Below, piece after piece: positions 1-9,696 of a DNA stretch of 64,000 nucleotides; the stretch's first letter is position 1; the number at the start of each line of letters is the position of its first letter. Made by a program: the position numbers and the translations under genes. A model generated the notes under the pieces. The model made no database searches. It saw only the letters and a list, made by a program, of their open reading frames with translations, and had not been told where the DNA came from. Source of the stretch: Dorea sp. 5-2. GTDB taxonomy: Bacteria > Bacillota > Clostridia > Lachnospirales > Lachnospiraceae. The DNA lies in the NCBI RefSeq assembly GCF_000403455.2, contig NZ_KE159726.1, forward strand, positions 43,380 through 107,379. The letters run 5' to 3'.

Positions 1-457
1 CCCCTTAAAAAAGTAATATAAACAAGGGCTGCGCCGCATTTTTTGGAGCTTATGTCAATAGTAAATATGCTGGTTTTTATGGGCGAATTTTGTGCAATAT
101 TTTAATCGTATTAGTGGTTATAAATAAAGAAAGGCACAGGGAATCCCGTGCCAATTAAAAGAAACACTATATGTTGTAGTTGCTTGAGTTAGGTTGTTAA
201 CATTGATTGATTTTCTAAATAAAATCGCTTATAATTTGAATCATAGCATATAGTTATTATCCACAGTTACAGAGCCAGTGTTATCAACAGCGATAACAAA
301 ATGATAACATTAGCCCATATAGGCAGGATAATATGGATATATCAAATAATCAAAAGATATACATACTCGACAGAAAATAATTTCTAAACAAAATTAGTTA
401 GGAAAAGTCGAGGAACAACAGGAAGGGAAAGAACGAGCAAAATATGGAAAGCAGGTT
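1..457. other. Gene-free left edge
   Basis: I see no convincing gene here. An imperfect hairpin lies at 133-152 (GGCAC/GTGCC arms) followed on the minus strand by a T-rich stretch, so it may be a minus-strand terminator. A perfect DnaA-box-like 9-mer (TTATCCACA, 257-265) and a one-mismatch copy (281-289) lie 24 bp apart. Two boxes are too few to call an origin. From about 401 the reading frame of the following DUF1016 remnant is already open and homologous-looking, so the old gene start has been lost in this stretch. Confidence 0.5.
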
Positions 458-1233
458 TTGAAAAAATTATCAGAAAGCCTTACAAAAGAATTTGGAAGAG
501 GATTTTCGGAAACAAATTTGGAGTATGCCAGAAAATTTTATTTCACATATGCAGATCGAATTTCCCAGACACTGTTTGAGGAATTTGCGGTTAAAAAATC
601 CCAAACAGTGTTTGAGGAATTAGATAAGGAACAACCTTTTATTGTTTCATGGTCGCATTATTTGCAGCTTATGCGGATAGAAAATGTGGATGAACGAAAA
701 TTTTATGAGATAGAATCAGCAAAATCCGGCTGGGGAATACGAACATTGCAAAGACAGTATAATTCGAGTCTATATGAGAGGTTGGCGCTGAGCAAAGATA
801 AGGATGAGGTGATGAGGCTGGCTAAAGAGGGCAACGTCATTACAAAACTACAGGATATTGTAAAACAACCTACTGTGCTTGAATTTCTCGGATTAGATGA
901 AAAGGCAAAATATGTGGAATCTGATTTGGAAACTGCAATTATCAATAAACTGCAAAAATTTTTGTTAGAATTGGGCAAAGGCTACTTATTTGAAGCAAGG
1001 CAGAAGCGATTTACATTTGAGGAAGATAACTATTATGTTGATCTTGTGTTTTAGGAATTTTGTTATGTAAGGAAAAGGACAATGCCCTTGTAGAAATTAC
1101 ATTACCGGATGATTCCAATATTTATGCATCAGAGTATCAGTTGTATTTGCCTGATAAGAAAGAGTTGCAGAAAAAATTGAAGGAATGGATAGAAGAAGGA
1201 ACGGATTATTTTGGTGACAAAACAGTGCCGTAA
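458..1233 (+). pseudogene. DUF1016/YhcG-type PDDEXK nuclease remnant
   Basis: The first 198 codons from a TTG at 458 match the helical N-terminal part of DUF1016 (YhcG-like) proteins, entering the nuclease core at the YYVDLVF motif near 1030-1050. A stop follows at once. Homology resumes in another frame at about 1053 (GILLCKEK, then the family's usual C-terminal segment with YASEYQLYLP) and ends at 1233. From memory of the family, about 40 residues holding most of the PDDEXK catalytic core are missing, so this is a deletion rather than a point frameshift. The N terminus is also truncated: family-like sequence reads back to about 401 without a start. Intact relatives often accompany restriction or mobile genes. 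This copy should be inactive as a nuclease. Confidence 0.8.
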
Positions 1234-1239
1234 AAAGAG

Positions 1240-1465
1240 GTTTCTGAGGTCGAAGGAACCATTTGTATATCCGATTATTATAAACGAAAACATAAATATT
1301 GGATACGTTCAGGCATGTCCTTTGGAAGAGGAATTTGAGATTGGATATCATATAGCAGAAAATTATACAGGAAATGGATTTGCGACAGAAGCTGTAAAGA
1401 TATTTTTGCCAGTGATAATGGATATGTTTCAAATATATAAAATATACGGTATAGTTTTCTGTTAA
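1240..1465 (+). pseudogene. GNAT N-acetyltransferase fragment
   Basis: About 65 residues resemble the middle of a RimJ/AAC-type GNAT acetyltransferase, with IGYVQACPLEEEFEIGYHI followed by an acetyl-CoA-loop-like stretch (YTGNGFATEAV). Both ends are missing: upstream coding merges with the tail of the DUF1016 remnant, and downstream the frame stops after IYGIVFC with only blurred similarity to the usual ENHKSI segment. It is therefore a relic with no expected activity. Confidence 0.7.
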
Positions 1466-1745
1466 AATCATAAAAAAATCAAACTTCTATTAGAATTAAG
1501 TGATAATATGTTGCAGATTATAAAGAAAACATACCCTGACAGAGTATACCTATCATGATGGAAAACGGTGAAGATTTTCAGATATATAGTTGTTGGATCT
1601 GAAAATCCATGATAGTATGAGCATAGTAGTTGTCTATAGCCTAATCTCCCGAAATTGTTATACATAGGTTTTAAGCTTATTCCCCAAATCCCTTATAAAA
1701 TCGGTGTTTAGCCAATGTTTTTCTTTACAAACATATGTATAAATG

Positions 1746-3385
1746 GTATACTAAAAACAGGGAATTATACATATGTCGGAGGGAATCAGCATGGCATCTC
1801 TGGTCTATCTAAAACACAAGAATGGCACCACATACGTTTATGAAAACGTCTCATACTGGGATAAAAAGTCAAAAAAAACAAAATCAAAACGTAAGTGCAT
1901 TGGGCATCTTGACCCGGAAACCGGAACAGTGCAGCCAAATGGCATGCGTGGCGGCAATCAGAAAAATATTACGACCAAATCAGAAAAAGAGCCGCCCAAA
2001 TGCTTCACTTACAGTTGTGGCGTATCCTCCCTTTTGGATAAGGTATGTGCAGATATCGGGCTCGGCCATATACTGAAAAGATCCTTTCCCAATGACTGGG
2101 ATGCCATCCTGACATGCGCCTATTACCTTGTCAGCGAAGGGCAGGCGCTGTCCAGAGCTGAAAAATGGTCCCGGCAGGCAGTCACGCCTTATGGGACGGT
2201 GCTTGCCGACCAGCGGATCAGTGAACTGCTGATACGGATCACGCCGGAACTCGTCCAGGGCTTCTTTTCAGCATGGCTGGAACATAATAGTTGTGACAGG
2301 TATTACTGCATGGACATCACAAGCGTTTCCTCCTATAGTGAGATGAACGAATTTGTATCCTATGGGTACAACAGAGACAAAGAAAAACTTCCGCAGGTCA
2401 ATCTCCTGATGGTCAGCGGACATACAAGCCGTCTTCCTTTATTCTTCAGGGCTATGCCTGGGAGCATCCATGATGTCAGCACGATGGAGGAAAGCCTTAA
2501 AAGGTTTGACCTCGTTGACGCGAAACGGTTGCATATGGTCATGGATAAGGGGTTTTACAGCGCGAATAACGTGGATGCTATGTACAGAAGGCATATGCGG
2601 TTTCTGGTTGGCGTTCCGTTTACGACATCCCTTTCTTTGGATGCGGCAGAGCGCCACCGCAATGATGAAATGGTCTCTTACCGCCATTACTGTAATGTCC
2701 TTGGGGAAGAACTCTATGCGGACACAGAACTCATAAAGTGGAAAGGGCACCGCTGCTACCTTCATGTTTATTTTGACAGTATCAAAGCAGCACTGGATGA
2801 GAAAAAGTTCAGCCACCGGATCCTGATGGAATATGAGGAACTCTGCTCGGGGAGTACGGTAAAAGAGCATCAGAAAGACTACGAAAGATTTTTTACTGTC
2901 AAGGAGACTCCTAAGCGGGGCAGGAAGGTTGAATACAATCAGGAAGCAATAGATGCCTGCAGAAAGAACAGTGTCGGCTGGCTTGTGCTTGCGACAAATG
3001 ATGTCAAAGACCCAGTGGAAGCACTTGAAATATACCGGATGAAGGATACAATAGAAAAGCATTTCGATGACCTGAAAAATGACCTTGATATGAAAAGGCT
3101 GCGTATCCATTCCTCAGCAGCAATGGACGGGCGGCTGTTTATCCAGTATATCGCCCTGATACTTTCTTCCCAGATTAAAAACATCATGAATGAGGCCGGA
3201 TGGTTCAAGAGCCATAATATGCAGGAAGTGATAGATGAGATGAAATCCCTGCGGGTAGTTTCTGTTGAAGGGAAACGTAAGCCGATCTACACAACGACAA
3301 CAGCTTTTCAGAGAGAGATTATTGAACTCTTTGGGCTAAACATCGGCTGACATATGTATAATTGATACGGGATTTTAGGTATAGT
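1746..3385 (+). mobile_element. IS1634-type insertion sequence, boundaries approximate
   Basis: The transposase gene is flanked by an exact 15-bp inverted repeat (1763-1777 and 3349-3363, core ATACATATG). Outside it, looser similarity extends outward (TATACTAAAA on the left, TATACCTAAAA read inward on the right), which I take as the inner part of the terminal repeats. A second CATATGTATA at about 1732 can pair with the left arm to form a hairpin ahead of the gene. I could not identify a target duplication, so the exact ends are unresolved. Confidence 0.55.
1791..3350 (+). CDS. IS1634-family (IS4 superfamily) DDE transposase
   Basis: A 519-residue transposase that cuts and joins the ends of its own element. 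DDE-type motifs are visible: first Asp in CMDITSVSSYS, second Asp in VMDKGFYS, and the Glu in YRMKDTIEKHF, typical of IS1634-like IS4-superfamily enzymes. The frame is open from an ATG at 1773, but 1791 is the better start because GGAGGG lies just upstream and the protein then begins MASLVYLK, as relatives do. Length is normal and there is no internal stop, so the element may still be active. It belongs to the same broad family as, but is clearly different in sequence from, the transposase at 42.0-43.7 kb. Confidence 0.88.
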   Translation: MASLVYLKHKNGTTYVYENVSYWDKKSKKTKSKRKCIGHLDPETGTVQPNGMRGGNQKNITTKSEKEPPKCFTYSCGVSSLLDKVCADIGLGHILKRSFPNDWDAILTCAYYLVSEGQALSRAEKWSRQAVTPYGTVLADQRISELLIRITPELVQGFFSAWLEHNSCDRYYCMDITSVSSYSEMNEFVSYGYNRDKEKLPQVNLLMVSGHTSRLPLFFRAMPGSIHDVSTMEESLKRFDLVDAKRLHMVMDKGFYSANNVDAMYRRHMRFLVGVPFTTSLSLDAAERHRNDEMVSYRHYCNVLGEELYADTELIKWKGHRCYLHVYFDSIKAALDEKKFSHRILMEYEELCSGSTVKEHQKDYERFFTVKETPKRGRKVEYNQEAIDACRKNSVGWLVLATNDVKDPVEALEIYRMKDTIEKHFDDLKNDLDMKRLRIHSSAAMDGRLFIQYIALILSSQIKNIMNEAGWFKSHNMQEVIDEMKSLRVVSVEGKRKPIYTTTTAFQREIIELFGLNIG

Positions 3386-3447
3386 GCTTGGCAACGCCGT
3401 ACACAATGGAATCCCAAGATACATGAAATAGGAAAGGTGGAAGCGGG

Positions 3448-3910
3448 ATGGATAACATAATGCAATTTACAGACAGAACAGAATTCAGGGAATGGCTTTC
3501 GGAGCACTGCCAGTCAAGCGGCGGCATCTGGCTTTTATTTGGCAAAGCGGGCGGACCAAAGACAATAAAAGTAGGAGAAGAGTAAGTGGTCAGAGAAAAA
3601 TAAGACCTTGGTTCAAAGTCTTGAAGAACGGGGGCTTATGACTGATTTCGGCAGAAAGAAAATAGATGAGGCAAAGGAAAACGGGCAGTGGGACGCGCCA
3701 AAGCCCACAGCAGTCACAGAGGGACAGACTGCGCAGATCTTGGCGCTGTTGGAAGGATATGAGCCTGCCAGGACGAATTTCCAGGCAATATCCTTATCGG
3801 TAAAGAAGACCTATACATGGGCATACTACGACGCAAAGACGGATGCCGGACGGGAGAAGAGATTCGCGTGGATGGTGGACAGGCTCAATAAGAATCTGAA
3901 GCCAATGTAA
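3448..3910 (+). pseudogene. YdeI/OmdA-like protein, internally deleted
   Basis: An N-terminal piece (45 codons from ATG 3448, with FTDRTEFREWL and GIWLLF motifs) stops at 3585. The C-terminal piece resumes in another frame with SKWSEKNK and runs to 3910. Both match the YdeI family of small bacteriocin-tolerance-like proteins. The segment normally between them (the GWIDG region) is absent, roughly 40 residues as I remember the family. A downstream start could still make a 100-residue C-terminal fragment. It sits just past the IS1634-type element, in the same decayed zone. Confidence 0.75.
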
Positions 3911-3927
3911 TCTTTTTCTCATTTCCC

Positions 3928-5553
3928 TTATACTTCCTTATATTCGAAGAAATCAAAGTCTGCATAATGTCTGTGTTTTACCCGGTCTGCGCAGGTGAGC
4001 CCGACGAAGGTTCCGGTAAATTCACCATATTTGCAGTATTCGTCCGAGAATTTTGTCGTATCAAAATTCTCGCCGATTCTCTGATAGACGGCGCCGTCAT
4101 AGCTCCATTCAAACCAGGAGTATCGCCCGGCTATGTTCAGGCGGAGATAGACCGGGACGTCGTCTATGGGGATCCTCGTATTCAAGAGTTCGTGCTTTTG
4201 CCCGTTCTGCAGATGGATAATGGACAGTGCGCTTTGCCTTAATGTTTCGCTCTTATATTTTCGGAGATTAATGTAATTCATATTGTCATAATACATGATG
4301 AGCCCGGCGCTGTGCTGATGAATCTCCGGCTGAAATTCCATCTTAGTTGTGACGGTCGCAAGTATGCTTGTCAGTTTTCTCGCCAGGATACTCACTTTAT
4401 TTAAGGAAGTACGTGATTCCTGGCCGCGGATCCTGACATATCCGGGTCTTGCCTTCACATCCGCGAATTGGCGGGGCATGATCCTGGGGGCATAATACTG
4501 CAAACCTAGTTCCCCGGAATCGAAGTCGTCGAAGTCAGGAATCTGCGGCAGCTTACATTCGGGCAGCTTGCTTTCTTCTACATATTCTTTTGCAAGATTG
4601 CCGCCGCCGGACATGCGCAGCCATCCGTCCCGGGTCCATTCCATCTTCTGTATGGCGGTTTCTCTGCCAAGGGTGCAGCGAAGTTCCGGTACAAATGGCC
4701 TGGCGCAAAGGTGCAGCAGATAGACCTCTCCAAGCGGTGTTTCCACATAACTTCCATGGCCGGACTTCTGGAGTACGGACTTCGGATTAAAATATTTTGG
4801 CTTCAGATGATCCGGGTCGTGGCGTTCGTAGGATTCTCCCGGCGCGGAGGTGAGGATAGGATTCATGGGATCTTTTTCGTAAGGACCCCACACGTGGGCT
4901 GACCTTCCCATGGTTATGCAGTGGTTATAGCCCGTGCCGCCCTCGGCGCACATGATGTAATATAGACCGCCGTGTTTGGTCAGATGGGGAGCTTCGATGC
5001 AGCCCCTGTCTGTTCCTCCGCTCCAGATGCGCTTCGGATAACCGATGATCTCTTTGTCTTCCGGCGAATATTCTACCATACAGATAGGGCCTGGTTTTTC
5101 ATAACCATCTCTGGTCTCCCACTCCAGGGAGACGATATATTTCCTTCCGTCGTCGTGAAGAATGGAGGCGTCAAATCCGGATGAGTGGAGATAGACAGGT
5201 TCACTCCAGGGATCTTTGATGTCCTTAGCCGTGATCAGATAATTATCCACGTCAAAATATCTTGCGTTCATGGAATTCATCACACCGTATACCACATAGA
5301 ACAGATCCTCTGCTTCACAGTAGGTCAGGCACGGCGCCCAGATCCCTTTTGCGGAGGGGAGCTTCTTAAGATCAACTTTGGTATCGTTGGTCAATACGTG
5401 TGTGTAAAGTTCCCAGTTTTTCAGATCTTTTGAATGGTATACCGGGATACCCGGCATCCATTCGAAAGAAGATACTGTTGCATAATAGTCGCCGTCTTTC
5501 CGGCAGATACAAGGATCCGGATTGAAACCTTTAAATATTGGATTTTGGATCAT
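3928..5553 (-). CDS. Glycoside hydrolase family 43 beta-xylosidase
   Basis: This 541-residue enzyme has the usual length and layout of GH43 exo-beta-1,4-xylosidases: a five-bladed propeller catalytic domain (about 1-310) and a C-terminal concanavalin-like domain (about 335-540). Visible motifs are NPDPCICRKDGDYY near the N terminus (catalytic Asp base), DASILHDDG (modulating Asp) and CIEAPHL (catalytic Glu acid). There is no signal peptide, so it should release xylose (or arabinose) from imported oligosaccharides in the cytoplasm. It is the last gene of a minus-strand set behind a broken sugar transporter and GH5, and the divergent AraC gene at 7.7 kb is the likely regulator. Confidence 0.9.
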   Translation of the reverse strand: MIQNPIFKGFNPDPCICRKDGDYYATVSSFEWMPGIPVYHSKDLKNWELYTHVLTNDTKVDLKKLPSAKGIWAPCLTYCEAEDLFYVVYGVMNSMNARYFDVDNYLITAKDIKDPWSEPVYLHSSGFDASILHDDGRKYIVSLEWETRDGYEKPGPICMVEYSPEDKEIIGYPKRIWSGGTDRGCIEAPHLTKHGGLYYIMCAEGGTGYNHCITMGRSAHVWGPYEKDPMNPILTSAPGESYERHDPDHLKPKYFNPKSVLQKSGHGSYVETPLGEVYLLHLCARPFVPELRCTLGRETAIQKMEWTRDGWLRMSGGGNLAKEYVEESKLPECKLPQIPDFDDFDSGELGLQYYAPRIMPRQFADVKARPGYVRIRGQESRTSLNKVSILARKLTSILATVTTKMEFQPEIHQHSAGLIMYYDNMNYINLRKYKSETLRQSALSIIHLQNGQKHELLNTRIPIDDVPVYLRLNIAGRYSWFEWSYDGAVYQRIGENFDTTKFSDEYCKYGEFTGTFVGLTCADRVKHRHYADFDFFEYKEV

Positions 5554-5592
5554 ATGTTGATCTCCTTTACTTGTCTCGTAATAGTATATTTT

Positions 5593-6298
5593 CTATATTG
5601 ATCTATGCTTTCCGGCGGCAAGGTCAGCGACAACCTTGTCATAATGTTTGTCAAGGTCAAAGAACAGCATACATACGACGCAGAGAGCTGATGTAACCGC
5701 AGGGATCCAGGCAAAGGAAGTTGTGATCGCTGTCAGTGCGATTGCAGCCTTTTTTCATGATAAATGGAGTGATGAACAGTGTCACGATCTGGGCGCCGGA
5801 GAGCAGGTTTGCCACCATTGCGTACTGATCCTCATTCCCCATGTTGTATTTCGTGAAGTAGAGTACGGAGCCGAAGAAGCTTGATATCATGAAGAACATG
5901 GAGAACAGGTTCAGTGACATCAATATCCAGTATTTATTTGTCAGAAGAGCTTTTAAGCCTTTTAAGAAGGAGACAGACTCTTTCTTTGAGGCGTCATTTT
6001 GCGCTGTTACACGCTCTGAGCAGGTGAAGAAGGTAAACATATTCAATGCTATGAATATAACCATCAGGATGGCGACGGTGATCGTCCAGCCTCTCTGGGT
6101 ATAGGCGCCGCCTCCGCCGAAAAAGCCGGTCATTTTCAGCACGACGGTGTTGATGGTCATGGTTCCTGCCGTGGAGAGAAGATTCCGGAAGTTTCCGAGA
6201 AGCCCTCTCTCGTATTGATTGGTGGTCATCAGTCCCTGGAGCGTGGCGTAGGGAACATTTATTCCGGTATAGAAGATAGTGGATACCAGGTTATAGGT
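5593..6298 (-). pseudogene. GPH-family sugar/Na+ symporter, truncated and deleted
   Basis: The middle of a glycoside-pentoside-hexuronide (MelB-like) transporter is recognisable: YNLVSTIFYTGINVPYATL, then TTNQYERG and several hydrophobic helices. The N-terminal quarter is missing; coding similarity begins at about 6298, only 36 bp from the stop of GH5. Near 5750 the frame changes and the last 50 residues (AITTSFAWIPAV through DLDKHYDKVVADL, stop at 5593) follow with roughly 100 residues lost. The gene thus has two deletions and cannot encode a working transporter. Intact relatives import xylosides or isoprimeverose for GH43-type enzymes. Here the two hydrolases are left without their cognate importer. 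Confidence 0.82.
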
Positions 6299-6333
6299 AA
6301 GTATTGTTTGAAAATTGTTTTAAAAGCTGCGGA

Positions 6334-7503
6334 TCAATTGTCTGCAGGAAACCACCCAAGATCCATGCAGCGTCCGAAGTCCCAACTGTCCCAGCCGACC
6401 CATCCGGGTGTATTTACCGTATCGGTCAGAAGCTTATAACTCCAGAAGAAATAACCGCTGCCCGCGCGCCATGCCGCGAGTTGGGCTTTTGCCACAGCCT
6501 GGTAGATCTCTTTTTTCTGATCCTGGCTGATACGCTCCGACGACATGCCTTCCTGTCCGTTAAGGACACTCTGTCCGCCCCTGGTATCACATCCTACGGC
6601 GAGGGAGTTGAACAGGCACCATTCACCGCAGATCACGGGGAAATATTGCTGCATCTTACGGATCTCGTCTTCGTAATGTTCCTTTATGTAGCGCGTATAT
6701 CCCCGGGCAGTCTGTTCGCAGCCGTCCATCTCTGCGAACATCAGGTATTGATGGGTATCAAGCACCACATTTTTATATTTCTCTTCCCGCATAAAATCCT
6801 TCCATGCGTGAAGATTAAATGCGTCGTGGATAACGATGTATTTTTCTTCGGGCAGATGCTTTCGGATCCGGTCGTATGCATCCAGGTAAAACCGGCGGAT
6901 GAACTCCATCGTATTGGGGCCGCTTCCTTTTGCCTTTTCCGGGTCCGCGGCAGGATAGCGATTCGGTACGTCCATCATTTCCCACATATTATCGAGGATG
7001 GGTTCGTTGAGCACTTCAATTCCCCAGAGCCCCGCCCGGTCTTTGTACCGTTCGGCAAGGTGTTCCAGTACGTTCAATATGAATTCTACTTCATCCGGCT
7101 GTCTTGACCATTTGCAGACGCCGCTGATACCGCCGTTGTCGAACCCGTTCTGGCTGTCCGTGGCGGTATGCAGATCTATGAGAATCTGAAGCCCGTATCT
7201 TTCCGCCCAGTTGAAGGCTTTGTCCAATTCAGCGATACATCCGATGAACGGAGGACGATCTCCGAAGATGAAGTAGGGAACCGGGATGCGGACGGTATCA
7301 AGCCCCATGGCTTTGATTCTTACGAAGTCGCCTTCTGTGATGTATTCCGCACGATGGATTTTGATCCTTGCTTCGTATACTTCTTTTGACAATTGTGAAG
7401 AGAGGTAGTATTCGTCCTCTGCTGTTGTCCCGTCGAACAACGCCGGACTCATCCATTTCTCCAATACCAGCCAGTTTCCGAGATTTACGCCTTTTACATA
7501 CAT
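6334..7503 (-). CDS. Glycoside hydrolase family 5 beta-glucanase/exoglucosidase
   Basis: A 389-residue (beta/alpha)8 enzyme of GH5, closest in look to exo-beta-1,3-glucosidase/cellulase-type members. Motifs: VNLGNWLVLE at the start, the acid/base Glu in EVLNEPI, the histidine-containing DTHQYLMF segment, and the nucleophile Glu in ICGEWCLF. The ending (GRCMDLGWFPADN) is as in relatives, so the gene is complete despite the transporter deletion abutting its 3' end. There is no signal peptide; substrates are probably imported beta-glucosides. It is the first gene of the minus-strand sugar cluster and divergent from the AraC regulator, 168 bp away. Confidence 0.85.
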   Translation of the reverse strand: MYVKGVNLGNWLVLEKWMSPALFDGTTAEDEYYLSSQLSKEVYEARIKIHRAEYITEGDFVRIKAMGLDTVRIPVPYFIFGDRPPFIGCIAELDKAFNWAERYGLQILIDLHTATDSQNGFDNGGISGVCKWSRQPDEVEFILNVLEHLAERYKDRAGLWGIEVLNEPILDNMWEMMDVPNRYPAADPEKAKGSGPNTMEFIRRFYLDAYDRIRKHLPEEKYIVIHDAFNLHAWKDFMREEKYKNVVLDTHQYLMFAEMDGCEQTARGYTRYIKEHYEDEIRKMQQYFPVICGEWCLFNSLAVGCDTRGGQSVLNGQEGMSSERISQDQKKEIYQAVAKAQLAAWRAGSGYFFWSYKLLTDTVNTPGWVGWDSWDFGRCMDLGWFPADN

Positions 7504-7613
7504 TTTCTTTGCTTCCTTTCTTTGTTACATTGCCTGCGGCAGTTTTGCTGTGTTTTATGAATTCAGTATATAAGAAGAAAGTTGCTTTCTATATCATATT
7601 TCACGGAACTTTA

Positions 7614-7642
7614 TTACGTTTCTCAGGTAAATGTGTTATACT
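7614..7642 (+). promoter_or_regulatory. Sigma-A-like promoter of the AraC gene
   Basis: TTACGT (7614-7619) and TATACT (7637-7642) are separated by 17 bp and lie 30 bp upstream of the AraC start at 7672. The -35 is weak, consistent with activator or autoregulatory control. The intergenic region is shared with the divergent GH5 operon. Confidence 0.5.
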
Positions 7643-7671
7643 TGGGAAAAAGAGAGATGGGAGATGGGTAG

Positions 7672-8883
7672 ATGAATCATAGTTATCTGATGAGACACAT
7701 TTCTTATCATCTGCACATCTTTGTTCAAAGATATACGGCAGAGTTTGTTCCTGTAGAAAGCTTCTGCGGGCGGATACAGTTTCGGGACTGCTTTGATCCT
7801 GACGAATTGATGTCCTGTTTTACCTCTCGGGAGGATATATCCTTGGAATATCCGGTGTTACTGTCCTTTGGCGGGCGCTTTTTGTATGCGCTTGTTCCTG
7901 CGGCGGGATATTATTATATCCTTGGGCCGGTGCGGTTTTCGGATGCGGTATATCTGCGCTGTCAGGCAGAGTTAGTGTCTGTGGACGATGCGTGGCTTCA
8001 GACGGTTCCGGTATGCAGCTTTAAAGAGTTGGCGGCAGATGTATTACTGCTGTTTAACCTGTATCGTGAGAGGGCTTTGGAGGAAAGCGATCTTGTGCCG
8101 GCAAATTGTATCAGACAGGAGACGGACGCTCAGTTGAAAGCGCATTTTTCGGAGCTTGTGTTCGAAAATCAGGAATATGGAAGGCGGCATAATCCTTATG
8201 ACCAGGAGTTCAGGGAGTGTGCCAGTATTGAACAGGGAGATCTGGAACGGTTAGAGACGGCGATCAAGGAAGATTATCTGGGAGAATATGGAACCCTTGC
8301 GAAGGATCCCGTTCGTCATACGAGGAATCTGGGGATCGTTGTTGCCACGCTGGCGAGCAGGGCGGCGATCCGGGGCGGGCTGCCTTACGAGATTGCTTAC
8401 TCGCTCAGTGACTCCACGATTCAGAAACTGGAAGAGTGCAGCGATATTCCGACACTTTTTCATATCTTCCGTTCTGCGGAGTTTCAATATGCCCAGATGG
8501 TAAGAGACTTGAATGAGCAGAAGGCAGGGCGGGGTGAAAAAGACAAGAATCCTCACATTAACCGATGCAAGGACTATATATTTTCGCATCTTCATGATAA
8601 GATATATGTACAGGACATTGCAGACGAACTGAAGATCAACGCCAATTATCTCTCGGAGCTGTTTCACCAGTGCGAACAGATATCTCTGACAGAGTATATT
8701 CGCAGGGAGAAGATGAATCTGGTGAAGAATTTACTGGTCTATTCCCGGTATTCCTGCAGCGAGATAGCGAATTATCTTGGATTTTCCTCTCAGAGCCACA
8801 TGGGAAAGCAGTTCAAGGAGTATATGGGAATGACGCCGAATCAGTACCGAAGAATGTACGGGGTGCGGGAATTCGATATATAA
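7672..8883 (+). CDS. AraC-family transcriptional regulator of the GH5/GH43 locus
   Basis: A 403-residue protein with a large N-terminal domain of unknown ligand and two helix-turn-helix motifs at the C terminus (about 300-400: DIADELKINANYLSELFHQ and IANYLGFSSQSHMGKQFKEY). The last part ends in the classic GMTPNQYRR signature. This architecture is common in two-domain AraC regulators of Lachnospiraceae glycan loci. It is divergent from GH5, so control of the beta-glycan operon is likely. The ligand cannot be read from sequence; a xylo- or gluco-oligosaccharide is an inference from the neighbouring enzymes. Confidence 0.85.
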   Translation: MNHSYLMRHISYHLHIFVQRYTAEFVPVESFCGRIQFRDCFDPDELMSCFTSREDISLEYPVLLSFGGRFLYALVPAAGYYYILGPVRFSDAVYLRCQAELVSVDDAWLQTVPVCSFKELAADVLLLFNLYRERALEESDLVPANCIRQETDAQLKAHFSELVFENQEYGRRHNPYDQEFRECASIEQGDLERLETAIKEDYLGEYGTLAKDPVRHTRNLGIVVATLASRAAIRGGLPYEIAYSLSDSTIQKLEECSDIPTLFHIFRSAEFQYAQMVRDLNEQKAGRGEKDKNPHINRCKDYIFSHLHDKIYVQDIADELKINANYLSELFHQCEQISLTEYIRREKMNLVKNLLVYSRYSCSEIANYLGFSSQSHMGKQFKEYMGMTPNQYRRMYGVREFDI

Positions 8884-8933
8884 TGTGTGTCAAGTGATGA
8901 TCATCCGTAACGAAAGGAAGAAGGGGAGAGCAG

Positions 8934-9644
8934 ATGTTAAAGAGGATCAGCGCAGAGGAATTAGAGAAGATTATTTTTGAGAGAAAGGACGGGGAAGCCC
9001 TGGATCTGTCCGGTTGTCTTCTGGAGAATCTTGATCTTTCAGGATGGGATCTGCGGGATATTAATTTTGATAAGAGTGATTTCCGAAGCGTAAGGCTTGA
9101 CGGTGCGGATCTGTCAGGCTGCTCTGCGTCGAATGCATTTTTTCAGGGTTCAAGCCTTAAGGGGGCGATCCTGAGAGATGCTTTTTTGCACTCGGCGGAT
9201 TTCCGGTATTGTGATATGACTGGTGCGGATCTGTCTGGTGCGGATGTCTTTGCGGCGGCGCTCCATGGGGCAGCGCTGGAAGGCTTGATCGCAGATGAGC
9301 GTACGAAGTTCTTTGAGCCGCGGTGTCCGATGAGCGGAGCGTTCGTCGGATGGAAGGTGTGCTTCGGAAGGCGGATCGTGCAGCTGCTGATACCAAAGGA
9401 GGCGCGGCGTCTGCAGGGAACTACGTATGAGATCCGGGTGGATAAGGCGAAGGTGCTCTCGATAAGGACCGAGGATTATTCCCGGAGTTTCACGGAAGCA
9501 CATTCCTATGTGGATGAGAATTTCTGGTATCGGACAGGAGAGTGGGTGGAAGCAGACCGATTTGAGACGGATCGTTTTACAGAATCCGGCGGCGGGATCC
9601 ATATCTGGATAGACCGGGAAGCAGCGATCGCTTATCTGGGGTGA
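8934..9644 (+). CDS. Pentapeptide-repeat protein
   Basis: This 236-residue protein has two parts. Residues about 20-110 consist of A(D/N)LSG-type pentapeptide repeats (LSGCLLENLDLSGWDL, GADLSGADVF), which fold as a right-handed quadrilateral beta helix. Residues about 120-236 are a non-repeat domain that I do not recognise. Some pentapeptide proteins mimic DNA and protect gyrase, but nothing here shows that role. It lies 50 bp after the AraC gene and 52 bp before the GH36 gene on the same strand, so co-transcription is possible. Confidence 0.8.
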   Translation: MLKRISAEELEKIIFERKDGEALDLSGCLLENLDLSGWDLRDINFDKSDFRSVRLDGADLSGCSASNAFFQGSSLKGAILRDAFLHSADFRYCDMTGADLSGADVFAAALHGAALEGLIADERTKFFEPRCPMSGAFVGWKVCFGRRIVQLLIPKEARRLQGTTYEIRVDKAKVLSIRTEDYSRSFTEAHSYVDENFWYRTGEWVEADRFETDRFTESGGGIHIWIDREAAIAYLG

Positions 9645-9696
9645 GCCCGATGCAAGTGATTAAAAAAATGATGAATGTTATCAGGAGGGAATTTTT

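Noticed and set aside
257..289. DnaA boxes suggesting a replication origin
   Set aside because: Only two boxes, no dnaA/dnaN/rep gene and no AT-rich unwinding pattern beyond background.
6304..7107. A 267-codon plus-strand frame
   Set aside because: It is antisense to the intact GH5 gene with its clear catalytic motifs, and the plus-strand product has no family resemblance.
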